From: an uncultured Clostridia bacterium
GTDB taxonomy: Bacteria; Bacillota; Clostridia; Lachnospirales; Anaerotignaceae
Length of the DNA stretch: 22,004 nucleotides
Assembly: GCA_937919015.1 (NCBI GenBank)
Contig: CALFPN010000036.1
Span: 1-22,004 of the forward strand
Direction: 5' to 3'
Each line of letters starts with the position of its first letter. The first letter of the stretch is position 1. Both the position numbers and the translations under genes were made by a program. The notes beneath the pieces were generated by a model. It searched no databases. It was not told the origin of the DNA and saw only the letters and a program-made list of their open reading frames with translations. This document shows, one piece after another, positions 6,133-12,561 of the stretch.

Positions 6133-6735
6133 TTATTTGGAGTACAGTTCGACGATCAGTGTTTCTTCAACGGGAACATCGATCTGTGCTCTTGTGGGTT
6201 TTGCCACTACTGTACCGCTCAGTGCATCGTGGTTTGCGGACAGCCATTCAGGAACGATTCTGCCTTCTGTTACAGCCAGAACATCTTTGTATCTCTGAAT
6301 TGTTTTGTATTTTTCTTTTACTTCAACAACATCGCCAACTTTCACCTGGTAAGAAGGGATATCTACTGCCTTGCCGTTTACCAGTACATGTTTGTGACGA
6401 ACGATCTGTCTAGCTTCTTTTCTTGTTCTGCCGTAGCCCAGTCTGAACATTACGTTGTCCAGTCTCATTTCCAGCAGCATCAGCAGGTTTTCGCCGGGGA
6501 TACCTTCTTTTTTCGCGATTTTTTCAGCCTGTGCGTAGTAACCTCTGAACTGTTTTTCCAGTACGCCGTAGATGAATTTTGCTTTCTGTTTTTCTCTCAT
6601 CTGCAGACCGTATTCGGACATTTTTTTGTTTGCTCTCAGGTTCTGTTTTTTAGATTTTTTATCAATACCCAGGTAGATGGGATCCAGATTCAGGGATCTG
6701 CATCTTTTCAGTACGGGAACTCTATCTCTTGCCAT
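6133..6735 (-). CDS. rpsD: 30S ribosomal protein S4
   Basis: Primary 16S rRNA-binding protein that nucleates assembly of the 30S body. 200 residues, standard for Firmicutes. Key parts: LKRCRSL and NLRANKKMSEYGLQMREKQKAK-like N-terminal arm (quoted in part), then the S4 RNA-binding domain at about 91-155 (MRLDNVMFRLGYGRTRKEARQ, VNGKAVDIPSYQVKVGD shown in pieces here). Only one cysteine is present in the N-terminal region, so this is the zinc-free form. ATG at 6735 has AGGAGG upstream. The position after rpsK and before rpoA is the Clostridia/E. coli arrangement; in Bacillus subtilis rpsD sits elsewhere. In E. coli S4 represses the alpha operon, but no homologous pseudoknot was identified here. 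Confidence 0.97.
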   Translation of the reverse strand: MARDRVPVLKRCRSLNLDPIYLGIDKKSKKQNLRANKKMSEYGLQMREKQKAKFIYGVLEKQFRGYYAQAEKIAKKEGIPGENLLMLLEMRLDNVMFRLGYGRTRKEARQIVRHKHVLVNGKAVDIPSYQVKVGDVVEVKEKYKTIQRYKDVLAVTEGRIVPEWLSANHDALSGTVVAKPTRAQIDVPVEETLIVELYSK

Positions 6736-6759
6736 TGTTCTACACCTCCTAATATTAGG

Positions 6760-7161
6760 TTATACTCTTCTGCGTTTGGGGGGTCTGCAACCGTTGTGAG
6801 GAACGGGTGTAACGTCTTTGATAAGTGTTACATCCAGGCCTGCTGCCTGCAGTGCACGGATTGCAGCTTCACGACCGCTGCCGGGGCCTTTAACGAATAC
6901 TTCAATTGTTTTCAGACCGTAATCGGAAGCAGCTTTTGCAGCTGTATCTGCAGCCATCTGTGCTGCATAAGGTGTGGATTTTCTGGAGCCTCTGAAGCCC
7001 AGCTGACCAGCGGATGCCCAAGACAGAGCGTTGCCTACTGCGTCAGTAATTGTAACGATTGTATTATTGAAAGTGGACTGGATATGAGCCTGGCCACGTT
7101 CTACTTTTCTTTTATCACGGCGTCTGCGAGTAGTTGCCTTTTTCACAGTTTTCTTTGCCAT
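6760..7161 (-). CDS. rpsK: 30S ribosomal protein S11
   Basis: Platform protein of the small subunit, contacting the 16S rRNA 690 loop near the E site. 133 residues. It has a basic N-terminal tail (KKATTRRRRDKRKVERGQ), then AHIQSTFNNTIVTITD and SWASAGQLGFRGSRKSTPYAAQ, and ends with VTPVPHNGCRPPKRRRV, all diagnostic of S11. ATG at 7161 follows AAGGAGG. It lies 29 bp after rpsM and 24 bp before rpsD. Confidence 0.98.
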   Translation of the reverse strand: MAKKTVKKATTRRRRDKRKVERGQAHIQSTFNNTIVTITDAVGNALSWASAGQLGFRGSRKSTPYAAQMAADTAAKAASDYGLKTIEVFVKGPGSGREAAIRALQAAGLDVTLIKDVTPVPHNGCRPPKRRRV

Positions 7162-7190
7162 TTACCTCAAACCTCCTTACGAAATATCAA

Positions 7191-7559
7191 TTATTTCTTC
7201 TTGTTCGCAACAGTTTTTCTAGGACCTTTTCTTGTTCTAGCGTTTGTTTTTGTTTTCTGACCTCTAACGGGCAGACCTTTTCTGTGACGGATGCCTCTGT
7301 AGCAGCCGATTTCGATCAGACGTTTGATGTTCAGAGCGATTTCTCTTCTCAGGTCACCTTCTACTGTCTGAGTTCTGTCGATGACGTCACGGATTCTTGC
7401 AACTTCTTCATCTGTCAGATCTCTCACTCTTGTATCCAGGTTTACACCTGCTTCATTCAGAATACGAACTGCGCTGGAGTGGCCGATGCCGTAAACATAT
7501 GTCAGGCCGATTTCTACGCGTTTTTCTCTAGGTAAGTCTACACCAGCAATACGTGCCAT
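7191..7559 (-). CDS. rpsM: 30S ribosomal protein S13
   Basis: Head protein of the 30S subunit; its C-terminal tail reaches the P-site tRNA and forms intersubunit bridges. 122 residues starting MARIAGVDLPREKRVEI, with the helix-two-turn-helix core (YGIGHSSAVRIL), GCYRGIRHRKGLPVRGQ and the basic tail KTNARTRKGPRKTV. ATG at 7559 has AGGAGG upstream. An unusually long 238-bp spacer separates it from rpmJ; it contains a possible small ORF and a hairpin. Confidence 0.98.
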   Translation of the reverse strand: MARIAGVDLPREKRVEIGLTYVYGIGHSSAVRILNEAGVNLDTRVRDLTDEEVARIRDVIDRTQTVEGDLRREIALNIKRLIEIGCYRGIRHRKGLPVRGQKTKTNARTRKGPRKTVANKKK

Positions 7560-7610
7560 TATTCTTGCACCTCCTGTAAATTTTCACGATAAGTTTCTAA
7601 TAAATGTTTT

Positions 7611-7712
7611 TCACATAAACACAGTGCGATACTCGTTGGGCATTACGAACAAAGGAGACAGACCGTCAGTCATTGCACTTACGCGCTCACCAATTTGCGC
7701 TGCCTTTGCCAT
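7611..7712 (-). CDS. Possible 33-residue ORF between rpmJ and rpsM
   Basis: Tentative. A minus-strand reading frame starts at ATG 7712, preceded by GGGAGGAG with a 10-nt spacer, and ends at TGA 7611. The product begins MAKAAQIGERVSAMTDG and ends NEYRTVFM; it is not recognised, has no membrane segment and no cysteines. It ends 51 bp before rpsM. Its rare CAA and TTG codons differ from the CAG/CTG-rich neighbours, which argues against high expression. It could be a leader peptide controlling rpsM, a free small protein, or chance. The spacing and ribosome binding site are the only support. Confidence 0.35.
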   Translation of the reverse strand: MAKAAQIGERVSAMTDGLSPLFVMPNEYRTVFM

Positions 7713-7757
7713 TAACTGTATGCTCCTCCCAGTATAGTTGACGGATTTATCAGTTCC

Positions 7758-7785
7758 GGCTCTTTGGGGTATTTCCCCTCAAGCC
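7758..7785 (-). other. Two-part hairpin in the rpmJ-rpsM spacer
   Basis: On the minus-strand RNA, GGCT-UGA-GGGG, a 5-nt loop, then CCCC-AAAG-AGCC forms an outer 4-bp and an inner 4-bp stem separated by an asymmetric purine-rich internal loop. It sits just after the rpmJ stop. There is no U-tract. The internal loop resembles a k-turn in having GA steps on both strands, but extra bases make that doubtful. Confidence 0.4.
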
Positions 7786-7797
7786 CATAATAAATTA

Positions 7798-7911
7798 TCA
7801 GCCCTGTTTCTGTTTATGTTTGGGATTTTCACAAATAACCATTACACGACCTTTTCTTTTGATGATTCTGCATTTTTCACACATAGGTTTTACAGATGGT
7901 CTGATTTTCAT
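7798..7911 (-). CDS. rpmJ: 50S ribosomal protein L36
   Basis: Very small zinc-binding large-subunit protein, 37 residues: MKIRPSVKPMCEKC at the start, RRKGRVMVIC-like centre (here KRKGRVMVIC) and ENPKHKQKQG at the end. Zinc ligands Cys11, Cys14, Cys27 and His32 are all present, so this is the zinc-bound type, not the zinc-free paralog. ATG at 7911 has AAGGAGC upstream, and the gene starts 16 bp after infA. Confidence 0.97.
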   Translation of the reverse strand: MKIRPSVKPMCEKCRIIKRKGRVMVICENPKHKQKQG

Positions 7912-7927
7912 TGTGATCGCTCCTTCC

Positions 7928-8146
7928 TTACTTCGCTCTCCAGATGATACGACCTTTTGTCAGATCATAGGGAGACATTTCAATTAACACTTTGTCACCG
8001 GGCAGAATGCGGATGAAGTTCATGCGCAGTTTGCCGGAAATGTGCGCCAGAATCTGGTGGCCGTTTTCCAGTTCCACCTGAAACATAGCGTTGGGTAATT
8101 TTTCCAGTACGGTTCCTTCTAATTCGATAACGTCATTTTTAGACAA
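7928..8146 (-). CDS. infA: Translation initiation factor IF-1
   Basis: Single OB-fold factor that binds the A site of the 30S subunit during initiation. 72 residues, the standard length, with IELEGTVLEKLPNAMF, ENGHQILAHISGKLRMNFIRI and LPGDKVLIEMSPYDLTKGRI-like signature (shown in parts). The start is TTG at 8146 with AAGGAGG 9 nt upstream; no ATG is available that keeps the conserved N-terminus. It lies between the KOW protein and rpmJ, the usual Clostridia order. Confidence 0.97.
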   Translation of the reverse strand: MSKNDVIELEGTVLEKLPNAMFQVELENGHQILAHISGKLRMNFIRILPGDKVLIEMSPYDLTKGRIIWRAK

Positions 8147-8167
8147 GACCGTAAACCTCCTTAAACA

Positions 8168-8440
8168 TTAAACGTCTTGCACCTCACGGTACTTCTTCAA
8201 TGCCTTCTTGATATCTGCATCCAGAAGATATGCGCCTGTCTGCAGCTTTGCTGCCACGTCATTTTCTACATAGAAAGTAGGCTGAACATGCATCTTCTTT
8301 TTGCGTTTCGGCTTTTCCAGTTTACGGCGTCTGCCATCCGCCAGGAAAAGGTACTCCCCCTCAACTGCAACAATCATCTGCACGTCACCCTTGTCGTGAC
8401 CGCTTTTGGAATAAACCACTTGGCCGATCTGATATTCCAA
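8168..8440 (-). CDS. KOW-domain (L14e/L6e/L27e-like) RNA-binding protein
   Basis: Small basic protein of 90 residues, starting with MEYQIGQVVYSKSGHDKGD. The first 35 residues form a KOW motif (GQVVYSKSGHDKGD, then VEGEYLFLADGR), followed by a lysine-rich segment (RRRKLEKPKRKKK) and a helical tail. Genes of this family commonly sit directly before infA in Clostridia and are annotated as RNA-binding or L14e-type proteins; the precise role is not established. I chose TTG at 8440 because AGGTGA lies 5 nt upstream; the longer GTG start at 8449 overlaps that ribosome binding site. It is first in the distal transcription unit, preceded by a 350-bp gap with possible promoter and leader hairpins, so autoregulation is possible. 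Confidence 0.85.
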   Translation of the reverse strand: MEYQIGQVVYSKSGHDKGDVQMIVAVEGEYLFLADGRRRKLEKPKRKKKMHVQPTFYVENDVAAKLQTGAYLLDADIKKALKKYREVQDV

Positions 8441-8535
8441 CGATATCACCTCATTTTCCTTCGTTAAACGTAAGAATTTCCGGTTCGCCGTCCGTGATCA
8501 GAACGGTTGTTTTGCTCCGAAAACAGGTTCTTACC

Positions 8536-8557
8536 CAGAATGTTCCGCTCCATTCTG
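8536..8557 (-). other. Leader hairpin upstream of the KOW gene
   Basis: A perfect 7-bp stem, CAGAATG with CATTCTG, encloses the 8-nt loop GAGCGGAA on the minus strand. No U-tract follows. It lies in the putative 5' leader about 100 nt before the KOW start, a plausible protein-binding site. Confidence 0.45.
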
Positions 8558-8594
8558 CCGCATCGGTAGTCGCTCTATTTCCATAAGCCTAACA

Positions 8595-8600
8595 AGTATA
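8595..8600 (-). promoter_or_regulatory. Possible -10 element for the KOW-infA-rpmJ-alpha unit
   Basis: The minus strand reads TATTG-TATACT (8600-8595), a good -10, but the hexamer 16-18 bp upstream is a poor -35. A promoter is expected here because a strong terminator lies just upstream. Assignment of the exact hexamer is tentative. Confidence 0.35.
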
Positions 8601-8737
8601 CAATATTTTCAAATTAAGCGATACCCCTTTTTAACAGTTACGTTATTTATAGTAATTTATTTGTATCTGTTTCTGAATAAAACTATCCTTCTTTCGTCAA
8701 CACTGTATTTATATTGTAGAAAGCGATTTTTTCCTTC

Positions 8738-8774
8738 TGAAAAAACATCGGCAGAAGCATCTCTGCCTCTGCCG
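8738..8774 (-). terminator. Intrinsic terminator after adk
   Basis: On the minus strand CGGCAGAGGCA pairs with TGCTTCTGCCG (11 bp including one G-U) around a GAGA tetraloop, followed by ATGTTTTTTC. It ends the S10-spc-secY-adk transcript and separates it from the KOW-infA-alpha unit. Confidence 0.9.
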
Positions 8775-8790
8775 CACTGTCATTTATTTC

Positions 8791-9420
8791 TTATTTATCC
8801 AGACCTGCAACGATTGCTTTTGTAATATCGTCGATTGCCTGTGTACCGTCTACTTCAAACAGGATGCCTTCTTTGCTGTAGAACTCTACCAGAGGTTCGC
8901 TCTGATCGTGGAATGTCTGAATTCTCTTCTTACCAGCTTCAGGTGTGTCATCCTTACGCTGTGTCAATGCTGTACCGCATTTGTCACAAATGCCTGCCAC
9001 TTTTGCGGGCAGAGACAGCTTATTGTAGATCGCGCCGCATTTGGGGCAGCTTTCTCTTGCTGTCAGTCTTTCCAGCATCACTTCGTCAGGAGCACTGATG
9101 TAAACTACATGATCCAGTTTTACCATTTCTTCCAGCTTTTCCGCCTGAACAACAGTACGAGGGAAACCATCCAGAATGAAGCCTTTCGCACAGTCATCTT
9201 TTTTGATTCTTTCCTGAACGATCGCAATGATCAGTTCATCAGAAACCAGACCGCCTGCCGCCATGATGCTTTTTGCCTGGTTACCCAATTCTGTGCCTTT
9301 CGCAACTTCTTCTCTCAGCATGTCACCTGTAGAAATGTGAGCAATGCCATAGTGTTCTACCAGTCTTGCAGCCTGCGTACCTTTCCCTGCTGCAGGAGCA
9401 CCAATCAGTACCAATTTCAT
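8791..9420 (-). CDS. adk: Adenylate kinase, zinc-binding LID type
   Basis: Catalyses ATP + AMP to 2 ADP in the cytoplasm, setting the adenylate charge. 209 residues, close to the usual 214-217. Visible: P-loop GAPAAGKGTQ (7-16; the second Gly of the common GAPGAGKGTQ is Ala), AMP-binding STGDMLR, GFILDGFPRT (80-89), and a LID domain with Cys125, Cys128, Cys145 and Cys148 as a four-cysteine zinc site, the Gram-positive form. DDTPEAGKKRI carries the catalytic arginines in the usual place. ATG at 9420 follows AGAGGT. A 254-bp structured spacer separates it from secY, so although it is in the same direction its expression may be uncoupled from secY; a terminator follows it. Confidence 0.97.
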   Translation of the reverse strand: MKLVLIGAPAAGKGTQAARLVEHYGIAHISTGDMLREEVAKGTELGNQAKSIMAAGGLVSDELIIAIVQERIKKDDCAKGFILDGFPRTVVQAEKLEEMVKLDHVVYISAPDEVMLERLTARESCPKCGAIYNKLSLPAKVAGICDKCGTALTQRKDDTPEAGKKRIQTFHDQSEPLVEFYSKEGILFEVDGTQAIDDITKAIVAGLDK

Positions 9421-9507
9421 ACGATTACCTCTTTTCTTAATAGATGGCCTTCTCTTTTTTATCTCATTCTCCCCATATTGTTTTCTATGAAAACCAGCCG
9501 CTTCGCT

Positions 9508-9550
9508 GCCAATGCTATTCGTAAGACTTTGTCTTACTCATGTCATTGGC
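9508..9550 (-). other. Stem-loop in the secY-adk spacer (hairpin 3)
   Basis: The minus-strand RNA has GCCAATG pairing with CATTGGC (7 bp) and, inside, GTAAGAC with GTCTTAC (7 bp) around an AAA loop; a symmetric 6 x 6 internal loop between the two stems can form two A-U pairs and a tandem G-A step. No U-tract. Its outer GCC (9548-9550) is also used by the neighbouring hairpin, so the two could be alternatives. Confidence 0.65.
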
Positions 9551-9614
9551 TTTTTAAATGTCCAGTCGTCTGTCAATGTAAACATCTCCAGACGCCTGGT
9601 CGCTTAAAAAGGCC
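9548..9614 (-). other. Long imperfect hairpin in the secY-adk spacer (hairpin 2)
   Basis: A 67-nt segment folds on itself: GGC(C)TTTTTAAG with TTTAAAAAGCC, CCAG with CTGG, CGTCTG with CAGACG, and ATG with CAT at the tip. I count about 24 pairs, with small symmetric internal loops, one of them GAG opposite TGA, which can form tandem G-A pairs. The arrangement suggests a folded RNA or a palindromic repeat element. No coding potential. Confidence 0.65.
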
Positions 9615-9637
9615 TTCATAGCACAAAACAACCCCTC

Positions 9638-9662
9638 GGGAAATGCGTATCACGCATTTCCC
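9638..9662 (-). other. Perfect 10-bp hairpin just after secY (hairpin 1)
   Basis: GGGAAATGCG (9638-9647) and CGCATTTCCC (9653-9662) form an uninterrupted 10-bp stem with a 5-nt loop, 12 bp after the secY stop. The minus-strand sequence that follows, GAGGGGTTGTTTTG, is only mildly U-rich, so at most a weak terminator or attenuator; a 3'-end processing or stability element fits equally well. Confidence 0.65.
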
Positions 9663-9674
9663 AAGCGATTGTTA

Positions 9675-10943
9675 TCAGTCATTTAAAAAACCTTTGTAGT
9701 GGCGCATCAACAGCTGGCTTTCCAGTGTTTTTACGATGTCCAGACATACACCAACCACGATGATCAATGTTGTGCCACCAAAGCCTACGTTGATCTTGAA
9801 GATCCACTGCAGCAGAATGGGAACCATTGCCAGAATAGCGTAGCAAATTGCGCCAACCAGTGTGATTCTGTTTACCACTCTTGTAATATATGCACTTGTA
9901 GGCTGACCCGGTCTGATACCGGGAATGAAACCGCCATTCTTCTTCATATTCATCGCAATTTCGTTAGGGTTGATAACGATAGATGTGTAGAAGTATGTGA
10001 AGAAGAAGATCAGGATTACATACAGGATCGCACCCACGGGGTGTGTCATGTTCAGTACTTCCAGCACCTTTGTAAATGCTTCCCCCTTATGAGGGATAAA
10101 GTTACCAATCTGCTGAGGGAACTGCAGCAAAGAGATTGCAAAGATGATGGAGATAACGCCAGAAGTGTTTACCTTGATAGGCATGTTTGTGCTTCTGCCG
10201 CCTGCCTGTTTTCTGCCAACCATTTTTGTGGAGTAAGCTACAGGCAGTCTTCTTTCGCCGCTGTTTACACATACGATGAAAGCCAGAACGATCAGCAGGA
10301 TAACCACGATCGCTGCAACCTTAGCTGCACCGATTGCGCCGCCGCCTACGATTGTGTAGTACAGCATTGCTGCACCCTTAGGCATACTGGAAACGATATT
10401 GATAAAGATGATCATGGAAGAACCATTCCCAATACCTTTTGCTGTGATCTGTTCTGCCAGCCACATTACGAATGTGGAACCGCATACCAGACAAAGGACG
10501 GATGCGATATACACCAGAGGGCTGTGAACCAGATACATGTTCTGATATGTGTAAACCAGACCGGAACCCTGGATCAACGCCAGGACTACTGTCAGATATC
10601 TGCTGTAAGACTGCAGCTGTTTACGACCGTCAGGGCCTTCCTTGGAAAGCTGCTCAAACTTGGGGATCGCAATTGTCAAAAGCTGCATAATAATGGATGC
10701 GTTGATGTAGGGACCGATACCCATGGCAAACAGGGACCAGCCAGAGTTAGCACCGCCGGCGATTACACTATAAAGTGTACCCGCCGCGGATGCATTCTGT
10801 CTTGCCGCCATTACACCTGCTGTATCGATACCGGGCAGGGCGATCAGTGTACCCACTCTAACGATCGCGAAGATCATCAGTGTGTACAGGATTTTGTTTC
10901 TAATCTCTGGAGTTTTCCAGGAGTTAGCAAAAATCTTAAACAA
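9675..10943 (-). CDS. secY: Preprotein translocase channel subunit SecY
   Basis: Central pore of the Sec translocon in the cytoplasmic membrane. 422 residues with ten predicted hydrophobic spans. Family landmarks: TPEIRNKILYTL at the N-terminus, GIGPYINASIIMQLL (plug/TM2 region), EGPDGRKQLQSYSRYLTV loop, ERRLPVAYSTKM, and NPNEIAMNMKKNGGFIPGIRPG, then ALLMRHY-like end (SQLLMRHYKGF). The start is TTG at 10943, immediately after the rplO stop with no gap; GAGGTGA, inside the end of rplO, is its ribosome binding site 5 nt away. No ATG gives the family N-terminus. Translation is therefore probably coupled to L15. Confidence 0.97.
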   Translation of the reverse strand: MFKIFANSWKTPEIRNKILYTLMIFAIVRVGTLIALPGIDTAGVMAARQNASAAGTLYSVIAGGANSGWSLFAMGIGPYINASIIMQLLTIAIPKFEQLSKEGPDGRKQLQSYSRYLTVVLALIQGSGLVYTYQNMYLVHSPLVYIASVLCLVCGSTFVMWLAEQITAKGIGNGSSMIIFINIVSSMPKGAAMLYYTIVGGGAIGAAKVAAIVVILLIVLAFIVCVNSGERRLPVAYSTKMVGRKQAGGRSTNMPIKVNTSGVISIIFAISLLQFPQQIGNFIPHKGEAFTKVLEVLNMTHPVGAILYVILIFFFTYFYTSIVINPNEIAMNMKKNGGFIPGIRPGQPTSAYITRVVNRITLVGAICYAILAMVPILLQWIFKINVGFGGTTLIIVVGVCLDIVKTLESQLLMRHYKGFLND

Positions 10944-11384
10944 TTAGATCACCTCTGCTTTGCCGCCGGCAGCTTCAATTTTTTCCTGAGCTGTTTTGCT
11001 GAAGTAGTTTACCTTAACTGTCAGCTTTCTTTCCAGATCGCCTTCGCCAAGGATCTTCACGCCATCTCTAGGATTGCTGATCAGACCAACGTTTTTCAAA
11101 GCATCGATATCTACTACTGTATCGTTTTCGAATACATTCAGCATGGAAACGTTGATCGCAACGATTTCTTTGCTGTTTCTGCATGTGAAGCCTCTCTTAG
11201 GAAGTCTTCTGTACAGAGGCATCTGGCCGCCTTCAAAGCCGCATTTGCCGCTTGTGCCGGAACGCTGGCCTGCACCTTTGTGGCCTCTGCCAGCTGTTTT
11301 GCCGTTACCTGTTGCATGACCTCTGCCGCGTCTCCAGTTCTTTTCTCTGGAACCTTCAGCGGGTCTCAGTTCGCATAAGTTCAT
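10944..11384 (-). CDS. rplO: 50S ribosomal protein L15
   Basis: Late-assembling 23S rRNA-binding protein. 146 residues from MNLCELRPAEGS. The glycine- and arginine-rich N-terminus (RRGRGHATGNGKTAGRGHKGAGQRSG, seen in pieces) and GFEGGQMPLYRRLPKRGF are diagnostic. I chose ATG at 11384 because AGGAGGT is 6 nt upstream; a longer in-frame start at 11405 would place that site inside the gene. It lies 17 bp after rpmD and abuts secY directly. Confidence 0.97.
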   Translation of the reverse strand: MNLCELRPAEGSREKNWRRGRGHATGNGKTAGRGHKGAGQRSGTSGKCGFEGGQMPLYRRLPKRGFTCRNSKEIVAINVSMLNVFENDTVVDIDALKNVGLISNPRDGVKILGEGDLERKLTVKVNYFSKTAQEKIEAAGGKAEVI

Positions 11385-11401
11385 TTGGGCACCTCCTAAA
11401 A

Positions 11402-11581
11402 TCAAATTTCTTCAACTTTAACAAGGTGGCTAACCTGGTGGATCATACCTCTGATAGCCGCGTTGTCCTGCTGAATTACATAGCTATTTGTTTTATTCAG
11501 ACCCAGAGCCTGAACTGTTTTTTTGTGTTTGGGAATTGCACCGATTGTAGATTTTACCAGTGTGATTTTAATTTCTGCCAT
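11402..11581 (-). CDS. rpmD: 50S ribosomal protein L30
   Basis: Small large-subunit protein, 59 residues: MAEIKITLVKSTIGAIPKHKK, then TVQALGLNKTNS, HQVSHLVKVEE, matching the family ferredoxin-like fold. Start ATG 11581 is chosen because AAGGAGG lies 8 nt upstream; ATG 11587 is too near and the longer frame up to 11641 runs into rpsE. Its ribosome binding site overlaps the rpsE stop, so the two are tightly packed. Confidence 0.95.
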   Translation of the reverse strand: MAEIKITLVKSTIGAIPKHKKTVQALGLNKTNSYVIQQDNAAIRGMIHQVSHLVKVEEI

Positions 11582-11597
11582 CGTCATTTCCTCCTTC

Positions 11598-12101
11598 TTA
11601 ACCCAGAAGTTCTTCAACAGAAATGCCACGCAGTTTTGCAACAGCTTCGGGTGTTGTCGCTCTGGACAGACCTTCGATTGTTGCGCTTACAACGTTACGT
11701 TTGTTGTTGGAACCCAGGGATTTTGTTCTGATGTTTCTGATACCTGCCAGTTCCAGTACCGCACGAGCGGGACCACCAGCGATGATACCAGTACCTTCGG
11801 GAGCGGGCATCAGCAGTACGCTTGCGCTGCCATATGCACCTGTAACGCCGTGGTAGATGCTGTCTACATCGTTCATTTCTACTTTGATGATGTTTTTCAT
11901 CGCTGCTTCTTTACCTTTGCGGATCGCATCGGGAATTTCAGCTGCTTTACCCATGCCGCAGCCTACATGGCCGTTGCCGTCGCCAACAACTACCAGAGCA
12001 GAGAATCTCATTGTACGACCACCTTTAACCGTTTTGGATACACGGTTGATGGTTACTACTTTATCTTTCAGATCTAAAGTGCTTGGATCGATTCTTTTCA
12101 A
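11598..12101 (-). CDS. rpsE: 30S ribosomal protein S5
   Basis: Small-subunit protein that helps form the mRNA entry channel and affects decoding accuracy. 167 residues; KVVTINRVSKTVKGGRTMRFSALVVVGDG covers the dsRNA-binding-like domain, followed by GMGKAAEIPDAIRKG, the C-terminal domain LMPAPEGTGIIAGG and VLELAGIRNI. The start is TTG at 12101 with AAGGAGG 8 nt upstream; the next Met would remove the N-terminal domain. It lies 18 bp after rplR. Confidence 0.97.
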   Translation of the reverse strand: MKRIDPSTLDLKDKVVTINRVSKTVKGGRTMRFSALVVVGDGNGHVGCGMGKAAEIPDAIRKGKEAAMKNIIKVEMNDVDSIYHGVTGAYGSASVLLMPAPEGTGIIAGGPARAVLELAGIRNIRTKSLGSNNKRNVVSATIEGLSRATTPEAVAKLRGISVEELLG

Positions 12102-12119
12102 CTTACTTTCCTCCTTACC

Positions 12120-12488
12120 TTAGAATTTCAGGCCAGCTTCTCTAGCTGCTTCAGCCAGAGCCTGAACTTTACCGTGGTAAACGAAACCGCCTCTGTCGAA
12201 TACAACTTCTGTAATACCTTTTTCGATTGCTTTTTTCGCAACAGCTTCACCTACTGCAGCAGCAGCTTCCACTGTGTTTGTGAATTCAACTTTGGATGCG
12301 ATTTCTGCTTCCATTGTGGAAGCTGCAACCAGTGTATGCTGCTGAACGTCGTCGATGATCTGTGCATACATATGTTTATTGGATCTGAAAACTGCCAGTC
12401 TAGGTCTAGCAGCTGTGCCTTTTACATGGTTGCGGATTCTGTAGTGTCTTTTAACACGAGCCGCTGCACGATTGGGCTTTGTGATCAT
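12120..12488 (-). CDS. rplR: 50S ribosomal protein L18
   Basis: Binds 5S rRNA with L5 and L25-type proteins in the central protuberance. 122 residues: basic N-terminus (NRAAARVKRHYRIR), RPRLAVFRSNKHMYAQIIDD, ending VFDRGGFVYHGKVQALAEAAREAGL, which is the L18 hallmark. ATG at 12488 has a weak GGAGTG site upstream. A 73-bp spacer from rplF shows no clear promoter or terminator. Confidence 0.97.
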   Translation of the reverse strand: MITKPNRAAARVKRHYRIRNHVKGTAARPRLAVFRSNKHMYAQIIDDVQQHTLVAASTMEAEIASKVEFTNTVEAAAAVGEAVAKKAIEKGITEVVFDRGGFVYHGKVQALAEAAREAGLKF

Positions 12489-12561
12489 AGTACTTTCACT
12501 CCGTTTCTTTCAAAATTAGTCACTTTCCGATATAAATATACCTTACGCTGCCGTGCGCAGA

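Larger units (their letters stand above)
8441..8790 (-). other. Intergenic region between adk and the KOW gene
   Basis: These 350 bp contain, in minus-strand order, the adk terminator (8738-8774), an A/T-rich stretch, a possible -10 TATACT (8600-8595), and a probable leader RNA. The leader holds a 7-bp hairpin CAGAATG/CATTCTG (8536-8542 with 8551-8557) and an imperfect one at 8480-8506. No methionine aminopeptidase gene or remnant is seen, although map commonly occupies this position. Confidence 0.6.

Noticed and set aside
5374..7260. Plus-strand open frame of 628 codons
   Set aside because: It is antisense to rpoA, rpsD and rpsK; its cysteine/phenylalanine-rich composition is the shadow of strongly biased codons on the other strand.
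7758..7785. K-turn (L7Ae-type protein site) in the rpmJ-rpsM spacer
   Set aside because: GA steps occur on both strands of the internal loop, but two extra unpaired bases break the k-turn consensus; kept only as a hairpin.
9699..11378. Plus-strand open frame of 559 codons
   Set aside because: Antisense to secY and rplO, with cysteine-, histidine- and aspartate-rich composition and no ribosome binding site; a codon-bias shadow.
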